A DNA stretch of 64,000 nucleotides from Tetrapyrgos nigripes (GCA_013368315.1 JAACJM010000296.1:24762-88761), one strand, 5' to 3'; positions 21,441-33,264 are shown, numbered from the stretch's first letter. Numbers and translations are program-made. The notes: generated by a model not told the origin, from the sequence alone.

Positions 21441-22317
21441 TGATGGAAGGATGGAGACCCAATTTGTGTAGAAGGCAGGGCTGAGAAATGTATGGTAAGT
21501 TCTTTGTCAATCATAGTGTGTTGTTGCACTTGACTCAATCACCTGGATAAAAAAAGGGTCCAAGAAGTGTTGATGAGGGAAGGTGTCATTGAGCAGGAGA
21601 GCTTGATGGGTATATTTGGTATTAAGATCAATCTCAGAGGAAGAGAAATTAACTTGGGTTTTGATAGAGATAAATGGGACTTTGAAGGATGTTAGTCAGT
21701 ATCAAGTTAGGTCTAGAGGTGGAGGAGGTGGTCAGTGAGCTTGGGGTATTTGGTGGGCATTCTTCAGTGGAGAGGATGTAAAGGCATTGGAAGGTTTCCC
21801 AGGCCCTAGCCAGTTGCTTGGATGGTTTGGAATGAGAGAAGGGCATCTTGGCAATTAGCAACAGTAACTTCATGATGTGGTTGGTCTGCAACAAAGGAGG
21901 CATACCAATGGGATTCATCTTGGATTTGGTGTAGTCTCTCCTAGACAGACAGTAACAGCGATCATTAAAATGATGTGTTAGCAGTCTGTTGATAACCCGG
22001 GTGCTTTTAGGGACTCGCTTTGATCAATACATTTGACTTATTGCGTAATCTTTGCACAACCCATTTTGGGAAGGGTGCTGTTTCCACTCAACTTGCCTGA
22101 CAACACTACTGCTTTATATCATGATATTTCATACTTCTAAAGCTATGTGCATAGTATTACAAACATTTCAGAACCACCGAAAATGACCAGCATATGAGAG
22201 AAACGGACCACGGGAAGATTACACAATAATAAATCTTTGTAATCAAAATCTGAGTCCCCAAGCTCTCGATCTCATATTGATAGACTAGATTCAGTGGTGT
22301 TTGTGGACTAGTCTTAT
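21441..22317. other. Stretch before Copia-1, nothing firm
   Basis: An 89-codon minus-strand frame (21649-21918) has Ser/Thr/Pro-rich composition but no support from splice sites or motifs. The last 5 bp (CTTAT, 22313-22317) are the left TSD of Copia-1. Confidence 0.4.
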
Positions 22318-22611
22318 TGTTGAAGAAACGAGTCCCTACATCAATTTCCTTTATACTTATGCTCCTATTCCTTTTTCCTATCGTCATTACCTCTCTCTGT
22401 TCCTGCCTCATATCTGTTTGGTTATGTATCTGATCCGCCCTCACTGAGCCTCACATATACTGTACAATCTCGTCTGACACACCTCAGTTGTTCCCACTAC
22501 ATTGTGTGAACCCTGAGGTGTGTCCTTTATACTTATACTTACCCATATACATATAACTGATTCCATTATATTAACTACAGTACTTTTACTTACAAGTACT
22601 ATTCTCTTACA
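22318..22611 (+). repeat. Copia-1 left (5') LTR
   Basis: 294 bp, TGTTGAAGAAACGAGTCC to ATTCTCTTACA. Close to the right LTR (27631-27925), with differences such as ACGAGTCC/ACAAGTCC, CTATCGTC/CTATTGTC and GTTCCTGC/GTTCCCAC, mostly C/T transitions. Confidence 0.93.
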
Positions 22612-22623
22612 GGTTATGGGCCC
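22612..22623 (+). promoter_or_regulatory. Copia-1 primer-binding site
   Basis: GGTTATGGGCCC lies immediately after the LTR's terminal CA. It matches the classic copia primer site, which pairs with an internal part of initiator-methionine tRNA. The same 12 bp occurs at the equivalent place in Copia-3. Confidence 0.85.
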
Positions 22624-22672
22624 CGCGCCATAACTGCACATCACACACAACGATAAAATCAAGAACAACTCA

Positions 22673-23700
22673 ATGGCTGAAGAAGTATATTCCATTGAAT
22701 CCCATGTCCCTTATTACAAGATGTCTGTGAACATCGGAAACCCTAGCAACTATATGACAATCCACGAACTCCCTGATGACCTCAAGTTCAACAGAGAGAA
22801 TTTTATGTGGTGGAAAGAGTCGATGCTGCACTGAGGGAAGTTGAAGGATTGCATTTATACTGGGAGGGGAAAATCACCATACTGAAAGACCCATCTGAAG
22901 CCACTGTAACAGTCTCCTCGCAAGGCAAAACTGAAACCATTGCTTGAAGTGACCCAGAGAGCACTATATCTGCCACTGCTGTCAGTAGCTGTACCCCAAA
23001 TTTCCTCGAATACAAAATCCATGAATCAGTTGCATACCTCACCATCTGGGACAACATTAAAAATCCTGACTCACTTGATTTCACTGGCCAGACGTCAAAG
23101 GAGTTGTGGGATTTCCTAGAGAAACAGTTCATCTCAGTCAGTCACCTTGCACGCCAGAGGAAGGATGAAGCCCTACATTCCTGTTGTTATACAGGAGGGC
23201 GGATTACTGGCAAAGATGGATATGCCTCAAAATATAAGATATTTCGAAAGCAAGCAACCGATGCCAGGTCCATATACTCTGACTCCCAATTCCTTACCAT
23301 GTTCCTTGACTCATTCCCTCGTACCTCAGATTGGATCCCTACAGTCAGCACGATGTTGTCAGAGAGAGGGTTGGAGTTTGGAGCAGCTGCTGAACGTCTC
23401 CAAGAGCATGTCAGGCTGATGGGAGGTGACGATGGTGATGGAATACCGGGAATGGACAAGGTGGCAGCACTGCAGGCACAGGTGAAGGAGCCGACAGAAA
23501 AGATGAGCGCCATGCAGACCCAGACAACGAGGAAAGGCCCAGCGAACCCGAACCTCATCTGTACAAATCTGAAGTGCAAATGCATTGGTCATACCATCGA
23601 AAACTGTTTCAGGAGGGAAGCAGGGTCAGTATCCAGCATGGTGGAAGGGCAAGAAAGACATACAACCACCTCCCTCAGCAAACACGACCACTGCCAGTGA
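22673..23700 (+). pseudogene. Copia-1 gag
   Basis: Starts at the ATG at 22673 (MAEEVYSIESHVPYYKMSVN). There is an in-frame TGA at 22832, another near 22946 and at least one frameshift before the long open segment 23104-23700. That segment contains the typical gag helix region (SKELWDFLEKQFISVSHLAR) and a zinc-knuckle remnant (CKCIGHTIENC) near 23577-23610, where the first cysteine pair is displaced. The product would coat the RNA in virus-like particles. Confidence 0.8.
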
Positions 23701-26700
23701 CATTATCCCGAAAATCTCCGACGTAGATGTCAGAAGTGGTGAGAGGATTGTTCTTGTAGCCGATTCAGGTGCAACACACCATTTCTTCCAAGACAGAGTG
23801 GTCTTCAACTCATACGAACACTACAACAAAAAAGGGAACAGGTTGAAGAAGGGATTGAGTTTTGAAATTGTTGGAAGAGGGAACGTGCACCTGAAGACGA
23901 TCATCAATGGAAAACCTCGATACCTCGATCTAAGAAATGCATACCACGCACCAAACGTCTCATCGAATCTACTTTCCACCGGAGCTCTTGATAGACTGGG
24001 ATTCTTGGCGACAATAAAGGGAGGAAGGATGGTATGGGTATCAAAAGATGGAATTGAGGCTTTCAAGGCGAAGTTGAACCAGGGGATATACACTATTGAC
24101 ACTGAGGTAGTGAAAGAAACTGTTGGAGTGTTGGTAGCTCAATGTCTCCCAAAGGACACAAGATATTGCCACTGTGCTGCTGGACACATCATGCTGGAAT
24201 GACTTGAAGTGGCTCCAGGAGCAATAGATGGAATGCCAGACCTGGGAAAGGGGCTTAAAAATGTTATGGGTTGGTGTGAGGATTGCAAATGAGCCCATAC
24301 CCCTAGTACCGAAGTCGTTACCGAAGGCAAATTACCGATGTTACCTTGACATGTGGGGACTGTTAAGTCTGGGCAGATCCTAGCGTTAGGAAACACGTCA
24401 GACCCGAGCGGAAGTCTTATTTGGGTTTTGGGAAAGGATGAAGACGAATCCAAGCGGAACCGGTAGTCGCTGAGATTGAAGTATAAGGAAGACACAGAAT
24501 GGAATCCGTTAGGACGGTAATATGTTGTCTGAAGTTGGATGGAGTTAGGAGACCAGCTAATTCGATTTTAGACTTAAGCTATCTACTACAAAATTGCTAG
24601 CTTAAGTACTACTTCGGAAACTATTGGAATGAAGAGGAGTAAGATAGGGATGGTTCGGAAATAAAGGAAAAGCACATGGTGCTATTGGAGATGGATGGAG
24701 TACTGCAGAACAAAGTGGAAACAAAGTGGAAACAAAGTGGAACAGATTGGAGATGAAGTGGAGTAAGCTTTGGAGATTAGATACGAGCTATCCGGTAGTT
24801 ATCCGAAATGAATCACGGGTTCCCGGATGGGATCTGTTTGTGGAGATTAATAGTGGAGCTCGGATATGAATCGGAAATGAATGATCGGAAAGTGTTCAGG
24901 ATGAAAGGGAATGAAGTTTGAAATAAAAGAAAAAGAAGTTCGGAAGAGGATCGGATACGATCAGAAAGATGTACGGAAGCATAGATATTACAGGGACCAG
25001 CCCAAGTCATATCCATGGACGGGAACTCATACACACTTGTAGGGGTGGATGCCGGCACATCGAAGAAATTGGTGGAGTTGATGAAAAACCGCATGGTGGA
25101 AACTATATTGGGGTTTCTTGAAGCTTTGAAAACGAAGGCCAAAGTTCAGACAGGAAAGAAGCTGAAGTGAATAAGAACCGACAATGCACCGGAGTGGAGA
25201 TCGAAGATCATGCAGGAATGGACCAAGAAACACGGTATAGAGCATGAATTCACAGCACCCTACACCTCGCAGTCCAACAGAGTTGCTGAGCGTGGTATTG
25301 GAGTTCTTCTGGAGGGTACCAGGGCAGCATTATTCAACTCAGGATTACCCCTGTCATGGTGGGGTCATGCTACAATGTCCATCGTGTATGTTCAGAATTT
25401 GTTTCCGAACACAAGAGGCCTCGTACCTGAAGAATTATGGACCGGCCAACAGCAGAACGTCTCCCATCTTGTCCCATTTGGATCCATTGGTTTCATTAAT
25501 ATCCCAGAGAAGAGTGGAAGAGGATTCAAAGCACAGATGGTGGGATATGCGGGCTGTAAGGTGTACGTCATAAAGGAATGGGGATCCAGCAATGTGGTAT
25601 GGCAGAGGTCAGAGGGACATTGGGTTTCCAAGGTTAAGGGGGAGGATGAAGACTTGCAATTCCTAACCCCAAAAACTGTCGACAATTCAAAGTTGACTCC
25701 TGATCAAACCATAGCCGATCACAGCTGAAACCTCAATCAAACTGGACCAATGCCGCAATCTCTGAACTGAGAAACGCCACCACCACAAGTTCCAGACACT
25801 CCAAAACTGAAATGTATCTGTCGAACCCAAGAAGAGATCTGGGAAACAAAACCAATTTGAAATCTCACCCAACAGTTCATGGAGTCAAAAGCATTTGAGG
25901 AAAGGGAGAAAGAAGTGAAGAATCAGGGTCAAGAATGGGCAAATGATGAAGAACATGAACTCTTACCTGAGTTTGAAGACAATATACCTGCTATCACAAA
26001 CAATGCCCAAGCTCCAGTACTCGAGCCAGAAAATACGTGGGTCCCTACGTCGTATACCAAAGCAATGACTTGACCAGATCTATGGATGCCACTGATGGAG
26101 AAGGAATTAGCAAAGCTGGACTCCCAGAAAGCCTTCACACCTGTACCCTGACCAAAAGACATGAAGGTAATAACCATGCAATGGGTATACGTGTTACGAT
26201 ACAATGGCAAGGGAAAGATCACAGAGTGGTGTGCACGATTGGTGGTCAGAGGATATGACCAGGTCAAAGGGATACACTATGATGATATGTGGTCAATTGT
26301 TGCACAATATGAATCTGAACAGTTTGCCATTGCCACAGCTGAATACAAGGGACTTGATTTGTGGTCAGGAGATTTCACTGGGGCGTATCTTAATGCCAAA
26401 CCACAAGGCGTTCATTACCTCAGACTACCAGAGGGTTTCAAGGACCGGTACAGCTTGTGAGATGGAGATGAGACTGTTCTATTGATGAATATCAACATTT
26501 ATGGTACCATGGATGCAGGAAACAACTGGTATTGTATGCTTGACAATTACTATCGAAAACTTGGCTTCATTACAAATCCGGCACACTCCTGTGTGCGCTA
26601 TTGTCAAACTGAGACTGGTTATACCATTACAGTGATGGGAATATCATTGACTAAGAAGGATGGGGAAAGAGTAAGGAAGGAGATTGCAGAGGGTAATGAG

Positions 26701-27574
26701 TTCAGGGATTATGGAAAGCCAGACATGATATTGGATGAGGAGACAGGATTGATATCCATTCATCAACGGCCTCTCATTGAGAAGACATTGGAACGTTTTG
26801 GTATGAAGGAATGCACTCCCAAGTACACCCCATTATCCCCAGGAATCGAATTCATCGACAGTCAACCAGACCCTATATCTGTAAATGACAAGATGTTCAT
26901 AGTCAGCAAGAATTACTACAGCCTCGTTGGAGCTCTAAACTACATCAGCCAAGGCACCAGACCCGACATCTCTTTCTCGGTCACACTACTCCAAGACTGG
27001 TACATTGGGCAGCAGGAATGCACCTTCTCGCATACCTAAAGACCATGATTAACTATCAACTGACATACCATTGTCGTCAGGGGGAGTCAGAGGACAGACT
27101 TAAACCAGTTGGGTACACGGACACTAAGAGAATGGACTGGCGACTAGGAAGTCAACAATGGGGTATGTCTTTATGGTTGCAGGTGGAGCGGTATCATGGG
27201 CATCTTCAAAGCGGTGAGTCGTAGCCCTATCTACTACAGAGGTGGAGTATCTATCTATGGTAAATGCTGGGAAGCAGGCGGAATGGATGGTGAAATTTCT
27301 CAAGGGGGTCAGGATGGAAAAGTTGTATCCTTTCAAGATCTTCATCGACAACACGAGCTCCATTTCCCTAACTGAAGCGACCACGAAACATGGGTGTACG
27401 AAGCACTTTGATACAGCATGGGCTTGGATACAAGACCCAGTGAGGGCAAAAGAGCCGGAGTTCCAATATATCCCTTCCCAAGATAATATCGCCAATCTCA
27501 TGACGAAGTCCCTCTCTCGACTGGCACTAGAGAAATTTGTGAAGGAGTTAGGGCTGACCATGGCGGAAACATAG
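23585..27574 (+). pseudogene. Copia-1 pol: protease, integrase, reverse transcriptase, RNase H
   Basis: The protease active site VADSGATHHFF is at about 23757-23790. A GAG-pre-integrase/HHCC zone (CEDCK) ends near 24295. The integrase core begins DMWG, is cut by the solo LTR at 24361-24992 and resumes AQVISMDGNSYTLVGVDAG, with RTDNAPEW (D) and SNRVAERGIG (E). RT pieces are WCARLVVRGYDQVKGIHYDD and GDFTGAYLNAKP. The YVDD-box region appears deleted: the frame passes from TGYTITVMGIS straight to LTKKDGERVRK. RNase H gives VALSTTEVEYLS-like sequence, FIDNTSSISL and IPSQDNIANLMTKSL, ending at 27574. In-frame stops include TGA at about 24200, 24290 and 25167. No catalytic protein can be made. Confidence 0.85.
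24361..24992 (+). repeat. Solo LTR (632 bp) inside the Copia-1 integrase
   Basis: TGTTAAGTCTGGGCAGATCC...AGATATTACA with an exact 5-bp TSD GGGAC (24356-24360 and 24993-24997). Its first 50 bp match the start of the Ty3 LTR at 60418, so it belongs to that superfamily. It is purine-rich and lacks coding sequence. It arose by LTR-LTR recombination after insertion into Copia-1. Confidence 0.93.
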
Positions 27575-27630
27575 GCAGTTGCTGAAGAAACAACCCAGGT
27601 CAAGTAGGGGAGATGTAGGCATCAGGGGAG

Positions 27631-27925
27631 TGTTGAAGAAACAAGTCCCTACATCAATTTCCTTTTATACTTATGCTCCTATTCCTTTTTCCTATTGTCA
27701 TTACCTCTCTCTGTTCCCACCTCATATCTGTTTGGTTATATATCTGATCCACCCTCACCGAGCCTCACATATACCGTACAATCTTGTCTGACACACCTCA
27801 GTTGTTCCCATTACATTGTGTGATCCCTGAGGTGTGTCCTTTATACTTATACTTACCCATATACATATAACTGATTCCATTATATTAACTACAGTACTTT
27901 TACTTACAAGTACCATTCTCTTACA
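27631..27925 (+). repeat. Copia-1 right (3') LTR
   Basis: TGTTGAAGAAACAAGTCC to CCATTCTCTTACA, 295 bp, preceded by a purine-rich tract (AAGTAGGGGAGATGTAGGCA region) that would prime plus-strand synthesis. It is followed not by the TSD but by 85 bp of extra LTR-derived sequence. Confidence 0.92.
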
Positions 27926-28010
27926 GGTACTGTAGTACATTCAATCAAGTTGTTCCCACTATGTTGTGTGAACCCTGGGTACTTTTACTTACAAGTACTA
28001 TTCTCTTACA
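27926..28010 (+). repeat. Truncated third LTR piece at the end of Copia-1
   Basis: A unique 24-bp spacer (GGTACTGTAGTACATTCAAT...) is followed by TTGTTCCCACTATGTTGTGT. That then jumps to GGTACTTTTACTTACAAGTA and ends in CTCTTACA at 28010. It is therefore an LTR with its 5' part and an internal block missing. The TSD CTTAT follows at 28011. Confidence 0.85.
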
Positions 28011-28355
28011 CTTATCATATCAGAAGTTCCCTGTAAGACTAGTCCTTGCACCAATGAAAAGGTAGTCTTGTCGGGTATATACCAAATGCGACATTTTCAC
28101 TCTTGGTGGAGCTGATCACAGTCGTATTCTGGCCAACACACTCACATTCTGGCCAATACACCCATATCCCAACAGCCACAACCATTATTCCGCTGAGGCA
28201 GATTGGATACCTACTTCAGGTTCATTTTATGTACCAAAAAAATTTTATGTAGCACAATTTGTAGTAAATATCTGAATCCTACCATTTTCCTGTAAATCAG
28301 TCCATTTCCACCAACCAACCACTCTCTGACGGCTGCTCCACTGCTGCTGAAGACA
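28011..28355. other. Spacer after Copia-1
   Basis: Begins with the right TSD (CTTAT). No frame, repeat or RNA signal recognised. It leads into the 5' region of the small gene at 28356. Confidence 0.4.
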
Positions 28356-28681
28356 ATGTCAAGTGAAGAAACAAGTGAAGACAACTGGCCAAATCATGTA
28401 CTCGTGGACTTTCAGGAAAAGGTACGTCATATGATTCAGTATCTCAATTCAGTACACTGATCAATGACAACGCTTCGATCTTCAATTGGATGTGTTGGTC
28501 TCAGGTTTTCCCTCTGTCCATCATCGAAAAATACCCAGCACTCTTTCTCTCAACCCAATGGATCAAAATCAACGAATTGCACGAGTTTTATAAGGGCCAT
28601 CCACTGTTGGGGGGTGCATCCATGGCATCTGTGCAGTCTCATGCCAAGAATGACCATGAAATACTTGAAACTGGGGGGTAG
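28356..28681 (+). CDS. Small two-exon hypothetical protein, 80 aa
   Basis: Exon 1 is 28356-28421 (MSSEETSEDNWPNHVLVDFQ, 22 codons, ending EK). A GTACGT...TCAG intron of 83 nt follows, then exon 2 at 28505-28681 (VFPLSIIEKYPALFLSTQWI onward, stop TAG). The splice keeps frame. The N-terminus is acidic and the rest is mixed helix. Family not recognised. It could be a fragment of a longer gene, since coding-like sequence (GRGQAVAGKTITILHQG) continues in another frame. Confidence 0.4.
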
Positions 28682-29207
28682 AGGCCAGGCTGTTGCTGGC
28701 AAGACGATTACTATATTACATCAGGGATAAAGATCAATGTTGGGCATATATATAGGAACATGCAGGATCATTATAAGTAGCATTGTGGTGTTATATCCTC
28801 CTTCTGGTGATGAAGTGTTTCCATGCACACCATCATTGAGCCAAACTGTGCCATCTTTTCTCACTACATGCACCATAAAATGGTTCTTGTTAACCCAGTA
28901 AATGGAGAACTGAACCAGAAATAATAAACTGAGTGTGGCACTGTAAATGTTTCAGAGAGTGAAGTTGGGCCTTGTTGGAGTGTACAGCTTCAGAAATTGA
29001 AATAAGAGATGGAGAAGGGCATCAACTCATCCATGGAAAGATGGGAAAGTACCCAATCCACGAATTCAGGGGACCTAGATGCAATGAGTACAATGACAAC
29101 AGGTAGCCAAAAGGAACACACAGCTCCCCAAAATCATACATAGTGATGGTTGACAACAAGAAAGACAGGTGAGCGGCAAAGACACAGGTGAGGTATATCT
29201 TGTTCCA
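28682..29207. other. Spacer before the 149-bp satellite
   Basis: Only short frames with no coding character. No palindromes or terminal repeats seen. Confidence 0.4.
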
Positions 29208-30090
29208 AAGTTAAATGAGACAAGAATTGGCCCATAATAACGATATATTGAAGGTAAACTCCCCTGCTCTCATGTACCTTCCCCTCACCCACCCAAAACT
29301 CATATCTGTAGATCCAGAGAACCTCTCAGTATGGGGTTCCTTTCCCTGTTTTTCTGGAGTTTAATGAGGCCAGAAATGCCCCAGATAAAAAATATATTGA
29401 TGGTAAACTTCCCAGCACTCACATACCCTCCCCTCACCCACCTAAAAACTCATATCTCCACATCCAGAGTGCCTATGACTCTATGTTTTCTTTCCCTCTT
29501 ATTCTGAGGTTAAATGAGGCCAAAATTGCCTCTGAACGAATATATATTGATGGTAAACTCCTTCACTCTCACATACCTTCTCTCACCCACCCAAAACCTC
29601 ATATCTCCACATCCAGAGCACCTATAACTCTATGGTTTCTTTCCCCCTTATTCTGAGGTTAAATGAGGCCAGAATTTCCCCAGAACAAAAATATATGAAT
29701 GGTAAACTTCCCTGCTCTCACATATCCTCCCCCTCACCCACCCACAACTCATATCTATAGATCCAGAGTACCTCTCAGTATGGGGGTTGTTTCCCTATTT
29801 TTCTGGAGTGAAATGAGGCAAGAATTGGCCCAGACCAAACATATATTGATGGTAAACTACCCTACCTATTATTGTGGGCTTTCTTTCCTTCTCAATCTGG
29901 AGTTAAAGGAAGCCATAATTGGCTCAGACCAAAAATGTATCAATGGTAAACTTCCCTTTAATTGCATACCCCCCCCCACCCCTGCAAACTTTTATTTCCC
30001 ATCCAAAATAGCCCCTTAAAATGAATTCATAATAAACTTCTCTGCACTTACATATCTTACCCCCCATAAACCAAACCCACATCTCCATAA
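29208..30090. repeat. 149-bp satellite, about six units
   Basis: The anchor ATTGATGGTAAACT.CC recurs with GGTAAACT at 29253, 29402, 29552, 29701, 29851 and 29945: four steps of 149 or 150 bp, then a shortened last step of 94. Each unit also has CTCACATACC.TCCCCTCACC, ACTCATATCT..A.ATCCAGAG and TTCTGAGGTTAAATGAGG.. or TCTGGAGT.AAATGAGG. Units alternate between two variants. A decayed tail reaches about 30090. Confidence 0.93.
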
Positions 30091-30175
30091 TCCTTGATGA
30101 TGTTGAACAAATGGTAATGAACATATATTGATTGTACAACTAGATATGGACCTTTATGTATGCAGTTTAACAGTT

Positions 30176-30262
30176 GTCCTGTGGTGTAATGGTTTTGCGC
30201 TGTGCCAAAGTCCACATCAATTATGTTTGGCTTGCGCGAGTTCAATCCTCGCACTGGCACAC
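30176..30262 (+). ncRNA. tRNA-like RNA polymerase III unit (tRNA pseudogene or SINE head)
   Basis: An A-box-like TGGTGTAATGG (30182-30192) and a D arm (GTGT...GCGC) are followed by a perfect T arm GCGAG-TTCAATC-CTCGC (30236-30252) holding the B box, then a T5 terminator (30263-30267). CCAAA...TTTGG can form the anticodon stem, with a loop containing GTCCA and about 9 extra bases that could be an intron. The acceptor ends do not pair beyond four positions and there are extra bases between the D and anticodon stems. I therefore do not call a functional tRNA. Confidence 0.5.
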
Positions 30263-30393
30263 TTTTTAGGGATACACAATCACTTACTGTAAGCAAATAG
30301 ATCATATGAATTTTTCAGCTCAATATAGTGATAAGTGCCCACAGAGTGGACATCAAAAAATAACAATTACTATAAATAGTAATCGTAACATGC

Positions 30394-33264
30394 GTGAAAG
30401 AAGAGGAGGTCGAGCCTTTGCTGGGTCTTGGCGCATCTGAGTCTTCAGAATGTCGTACTCAGACCCTGATGGAGTCAGATGGCAGGGAGGTCACAGAGAT
30501 TCTGGACTCTGATGACGAGTATGGAGATGTGGAGGAAATAGATGCTGGATTATCCACACAAGAGTACTCTTGTGCATCATCTATGAGTCGCTGCTCTTCA
30601 CCAACCATTGTGGGTGATAGTAGAAGTGATGGGGGATTTGCTAGTGAGGGTCTTGAAGAGGAATCTGATGACTCAGAAGACAAGGAAGTCATGAGTAAGA
30701 TAGCTTTCTCTCTTCGAAATGTTTGGCACTAATTGAGAACTATTTTCTTTTAGGACTCACCCGTGATAGTGGTGCAGACAACCCAGGCTCCACAGAGAGT
30801 ACAGATTATGAAGAAGATTTAGAAGCCCGGAATGTTGGAGATAAGCCTCATACTCGTTTATTTACTTCATTCATTCTCAAACAGTAACTTTACAATTGTG
30901 ATTAGAGCACATACCTTCAGATACAAAATGGGTCAATCCAGCAATCTATTCTGAAGTCCTAAGCCGTGCTCATGGTACTTTCGAGGTCACTTGTGAGCAG
31001 CAATTGCAGCAACTTGAGTTTCTCAGCGAAATCCCAATGTATTGGCCCATGACCCCAAGTTTAATCAATATGACAAAAAGGGAAAGCTGCTTACTGTGGA
31101 TGCACTCATCAAGAACAAGGTATCTTCTTTTTTTCTTGCTCATTATCCTTGTCACCTTATAAACCTTTTTCTGTTACAGGACCAAGACTCCTGGTGCAGG
31201 GGCACTGGCGTAGGGGACACAAAGCCAGTGACAGACGTTTTCTCTCATATAGGAATTGAGGGAGGTGTTAGAGTCTGCCGGAGTCACCTTCGCTGTTCCA
31301 GTGTTCATGCCTGCAAGAAAGTCGATCTAGGATTGCTTCCAGTAGAGTGATATGAGCTTGACGAGGAGCTTTTCCAGAAGGTGCTTGATGCTCAGGCACG
31401 ATTGCGGATTGAAGAGGCGTCTTCCATAGAGAAGCTTGTCATCATGTAAGTCTCTTCTCGTTTTTATTTGATGTTGCTGTAACATACATTTTGACAGGTT
31501 TTGGATGGTGATTCAGTCGCAACCTTGCCCAGCTGTTGACAAAAGCGGCAGCCCATGCACAGGAGAACCAGCAATTTTACGACGGAAGAAAGTCAGTATG
31601 TTTCTATGTCTCACTCACATTAGAGTGTCTCAAACTTGTTTTTAGAAATACAAAGGCAAAACATATTGGATTGGTTGCACCATGTGGTCGCCGAAATGGA
31701 AGCAAGGACATACATACAGTGCAATCCCTGAGAAAGTTGATGAGGAGTGTCTCCTGTCCTTGTTTGAAGGTAAACCACTGGCAAACATGGAGAGTGTTGC
31801 ATGTAGCTGGATTGTGCCTGCACGTATTGGCAGGTAGCTCAAGGAATGCAGTTCGTATTTATCTCTGAATCTCTTTTGTACATGACTCATGCAGATAATT
31901 ATACCAGTGTACCCACATAACAATGATGGCTCTTGGAGCAGTATGACCCCATGCAAGTGTCTTGCTAAACGTACAATCTTTGTACCCGTTGACCCCAATC
32001 TTCGTGTCACTTGTGTCCTCCATTCTGAAGATCCTCATTCGCATTCCATGCTTCCAGCAATCAAAGCTTCCTACGACATTAATGAACTGTATAGTTGATG
32101 CGTTAGAGCAGGGGGTGCCTTAACAAGTACTGTACAATCTGTTGAGAAAGGTAACAGTACATTTGTTTCATCCTATAAGTATCTCACTAATGTGTGAGTC
32201 TCTGTTGCAGCTGCGAGTACACAAATGGTATTGGGAGCTACCCCAACTCTATCACATCCAGCACTGGCATCAAAGTGGCTCAAGCAAGGTATAATTCTTC
32301 AAGAATGGCGCAAGGAGTCACCTGGTGGAACAGGCCTGGAAGGTATTTGCTGTTGTCTTCATTTAGTGTACCATACTGACACTACTTATTCTGCTAGGTG
32401 TTATTGGCATGTTCCATAAGGATGCAGAACAGATACTAGCAGAATGATATGTCCACAGAGTTATGACAGGGCCTTCTGGAGGCACAATAGTGTTCACCTT
32501 CCAACCCTATTTACTTTCGCTGATCCATGAAGTGCTCAGTTTCCATGTCAACACTACCTTTTTACACACCATTGGTGATTTGAAGGAATGGGAGCTTCTT
32601 ACCTGGTCTTCTGATGTCCAATGAGGTGAGTCAAATGTTTTCCATTCTGTACAACATCTAAGCTTATGAGTCATGGCTTCTAGCTGTCACAATTGGTCGC
32701 ATCTATACAGACAAAGCCCACCAGCAGCATTTCAAGTTTCTGTTTGACCAGCTGCAAGTAATGGTACAAGACATAACTGGAAAGCCCCTTCGCTTCAAGC
32801 GTCTGACAGCAGGCAGGAATCTGCTGTGTATCAACATTGACCTGGAGCTGGCACAAGCACTCAGATTTGGTGACTCTTTCCTTCTGACTAATGATCCACA
32901 ATTCAGCAAGATTGTCACCAAGGATCCAGAAGTCATTGTGCAGCATACAGTAAGAGCTTGCATAACCCATGTCAAACGGTAAGTTATGTTTCAATACTCG
33001 TGATAACTGGCTTACTAATACATGGTACAGTGGCGTACAGTCACTTCAGTCTCATGTTTCTCCAGAAGACTACCACTGTCTTATGGAGTTTCCTTATCTC
33101 AAGACTGATGAAGATCTCCAAGCGTTTGACAGCTGGATCAAGGAGCTCAACAATAAACATGTTACAGGTACGTTAAACCAAAATTAGATCCTCCAGTCAA
33201 CACTAACCCAATTCTTTTTGTTGTCTTTAGCATGGTGGAATCACAAATGCATTAACAAGTGGAT
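30394..33264 (+). pseudogene. 5' part of an Agaricomycete multi-copy transposon-like protein gene
   Basis: The exons begin with an acidic Ser/Glu-rich N-terminus (30394-30700). Next come YWPM...HDPKFNQYDKKGKLLTVDA and DQDSWCRGTGVGDTKPVTDV. A Cys cluster follows (CRSHLRCSSVHACKKVDLGL, 31270-31330), then a second Cys zone with GCTMWSPKWKQGHTYSAIPE (31670-31730), HSHSMLPAIK (32036-32065) and RVYTDKAHQQHFKFLFDQLQ, here starting RIYTD (32698). KPLRFKRLTAGRNLLCINID and HTVRACITHVKR come next, then WWNHK up to the Copia-2 insertion. From memory this order matches a large mushroom-specific family of unknown function, with two zinc-like clusters and a MULE-like transposase layout. An in-frame TGA falls at LLPVE-stop-YELD, where the family has Arg. 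The gene resumes at 40475. Confidence 0.65.

Larger units (their letters stand above)
22318..28010 (+). mobile_element. Copia-1: decayed Ty1/copia retrotransposon with a compound 3' end
   Basis: Left LTR 22318-22611 and right LTR 27631-27925 (about 295 bp each, TGTTGAAG...CTCTTACA). The iMet-type primer-binding site GGTTATGGGCCC follows the left LTR directly. The 5-bp TSD CTTAT is at 22313-22317 but matches only at 28011-28015, beyond a further 85 bp that end in a truncated third LTR piece (about 27950-28010). The domain order is gag, protease, integrase, RT, RNase H, as expected for copia. The coding region is full of stops and frameshifts. Confidence 0.93.

Noticed and set aside
30176..30262. 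A functional tRNA-Trp (CCA anticodon) with intron
   Set aside because: The anticodon stem CCAAA/TTTGG and CCA can be drawn, but the acceptor stem fails, three bases are extra before the anticodon stem and position 37 is not a purine.
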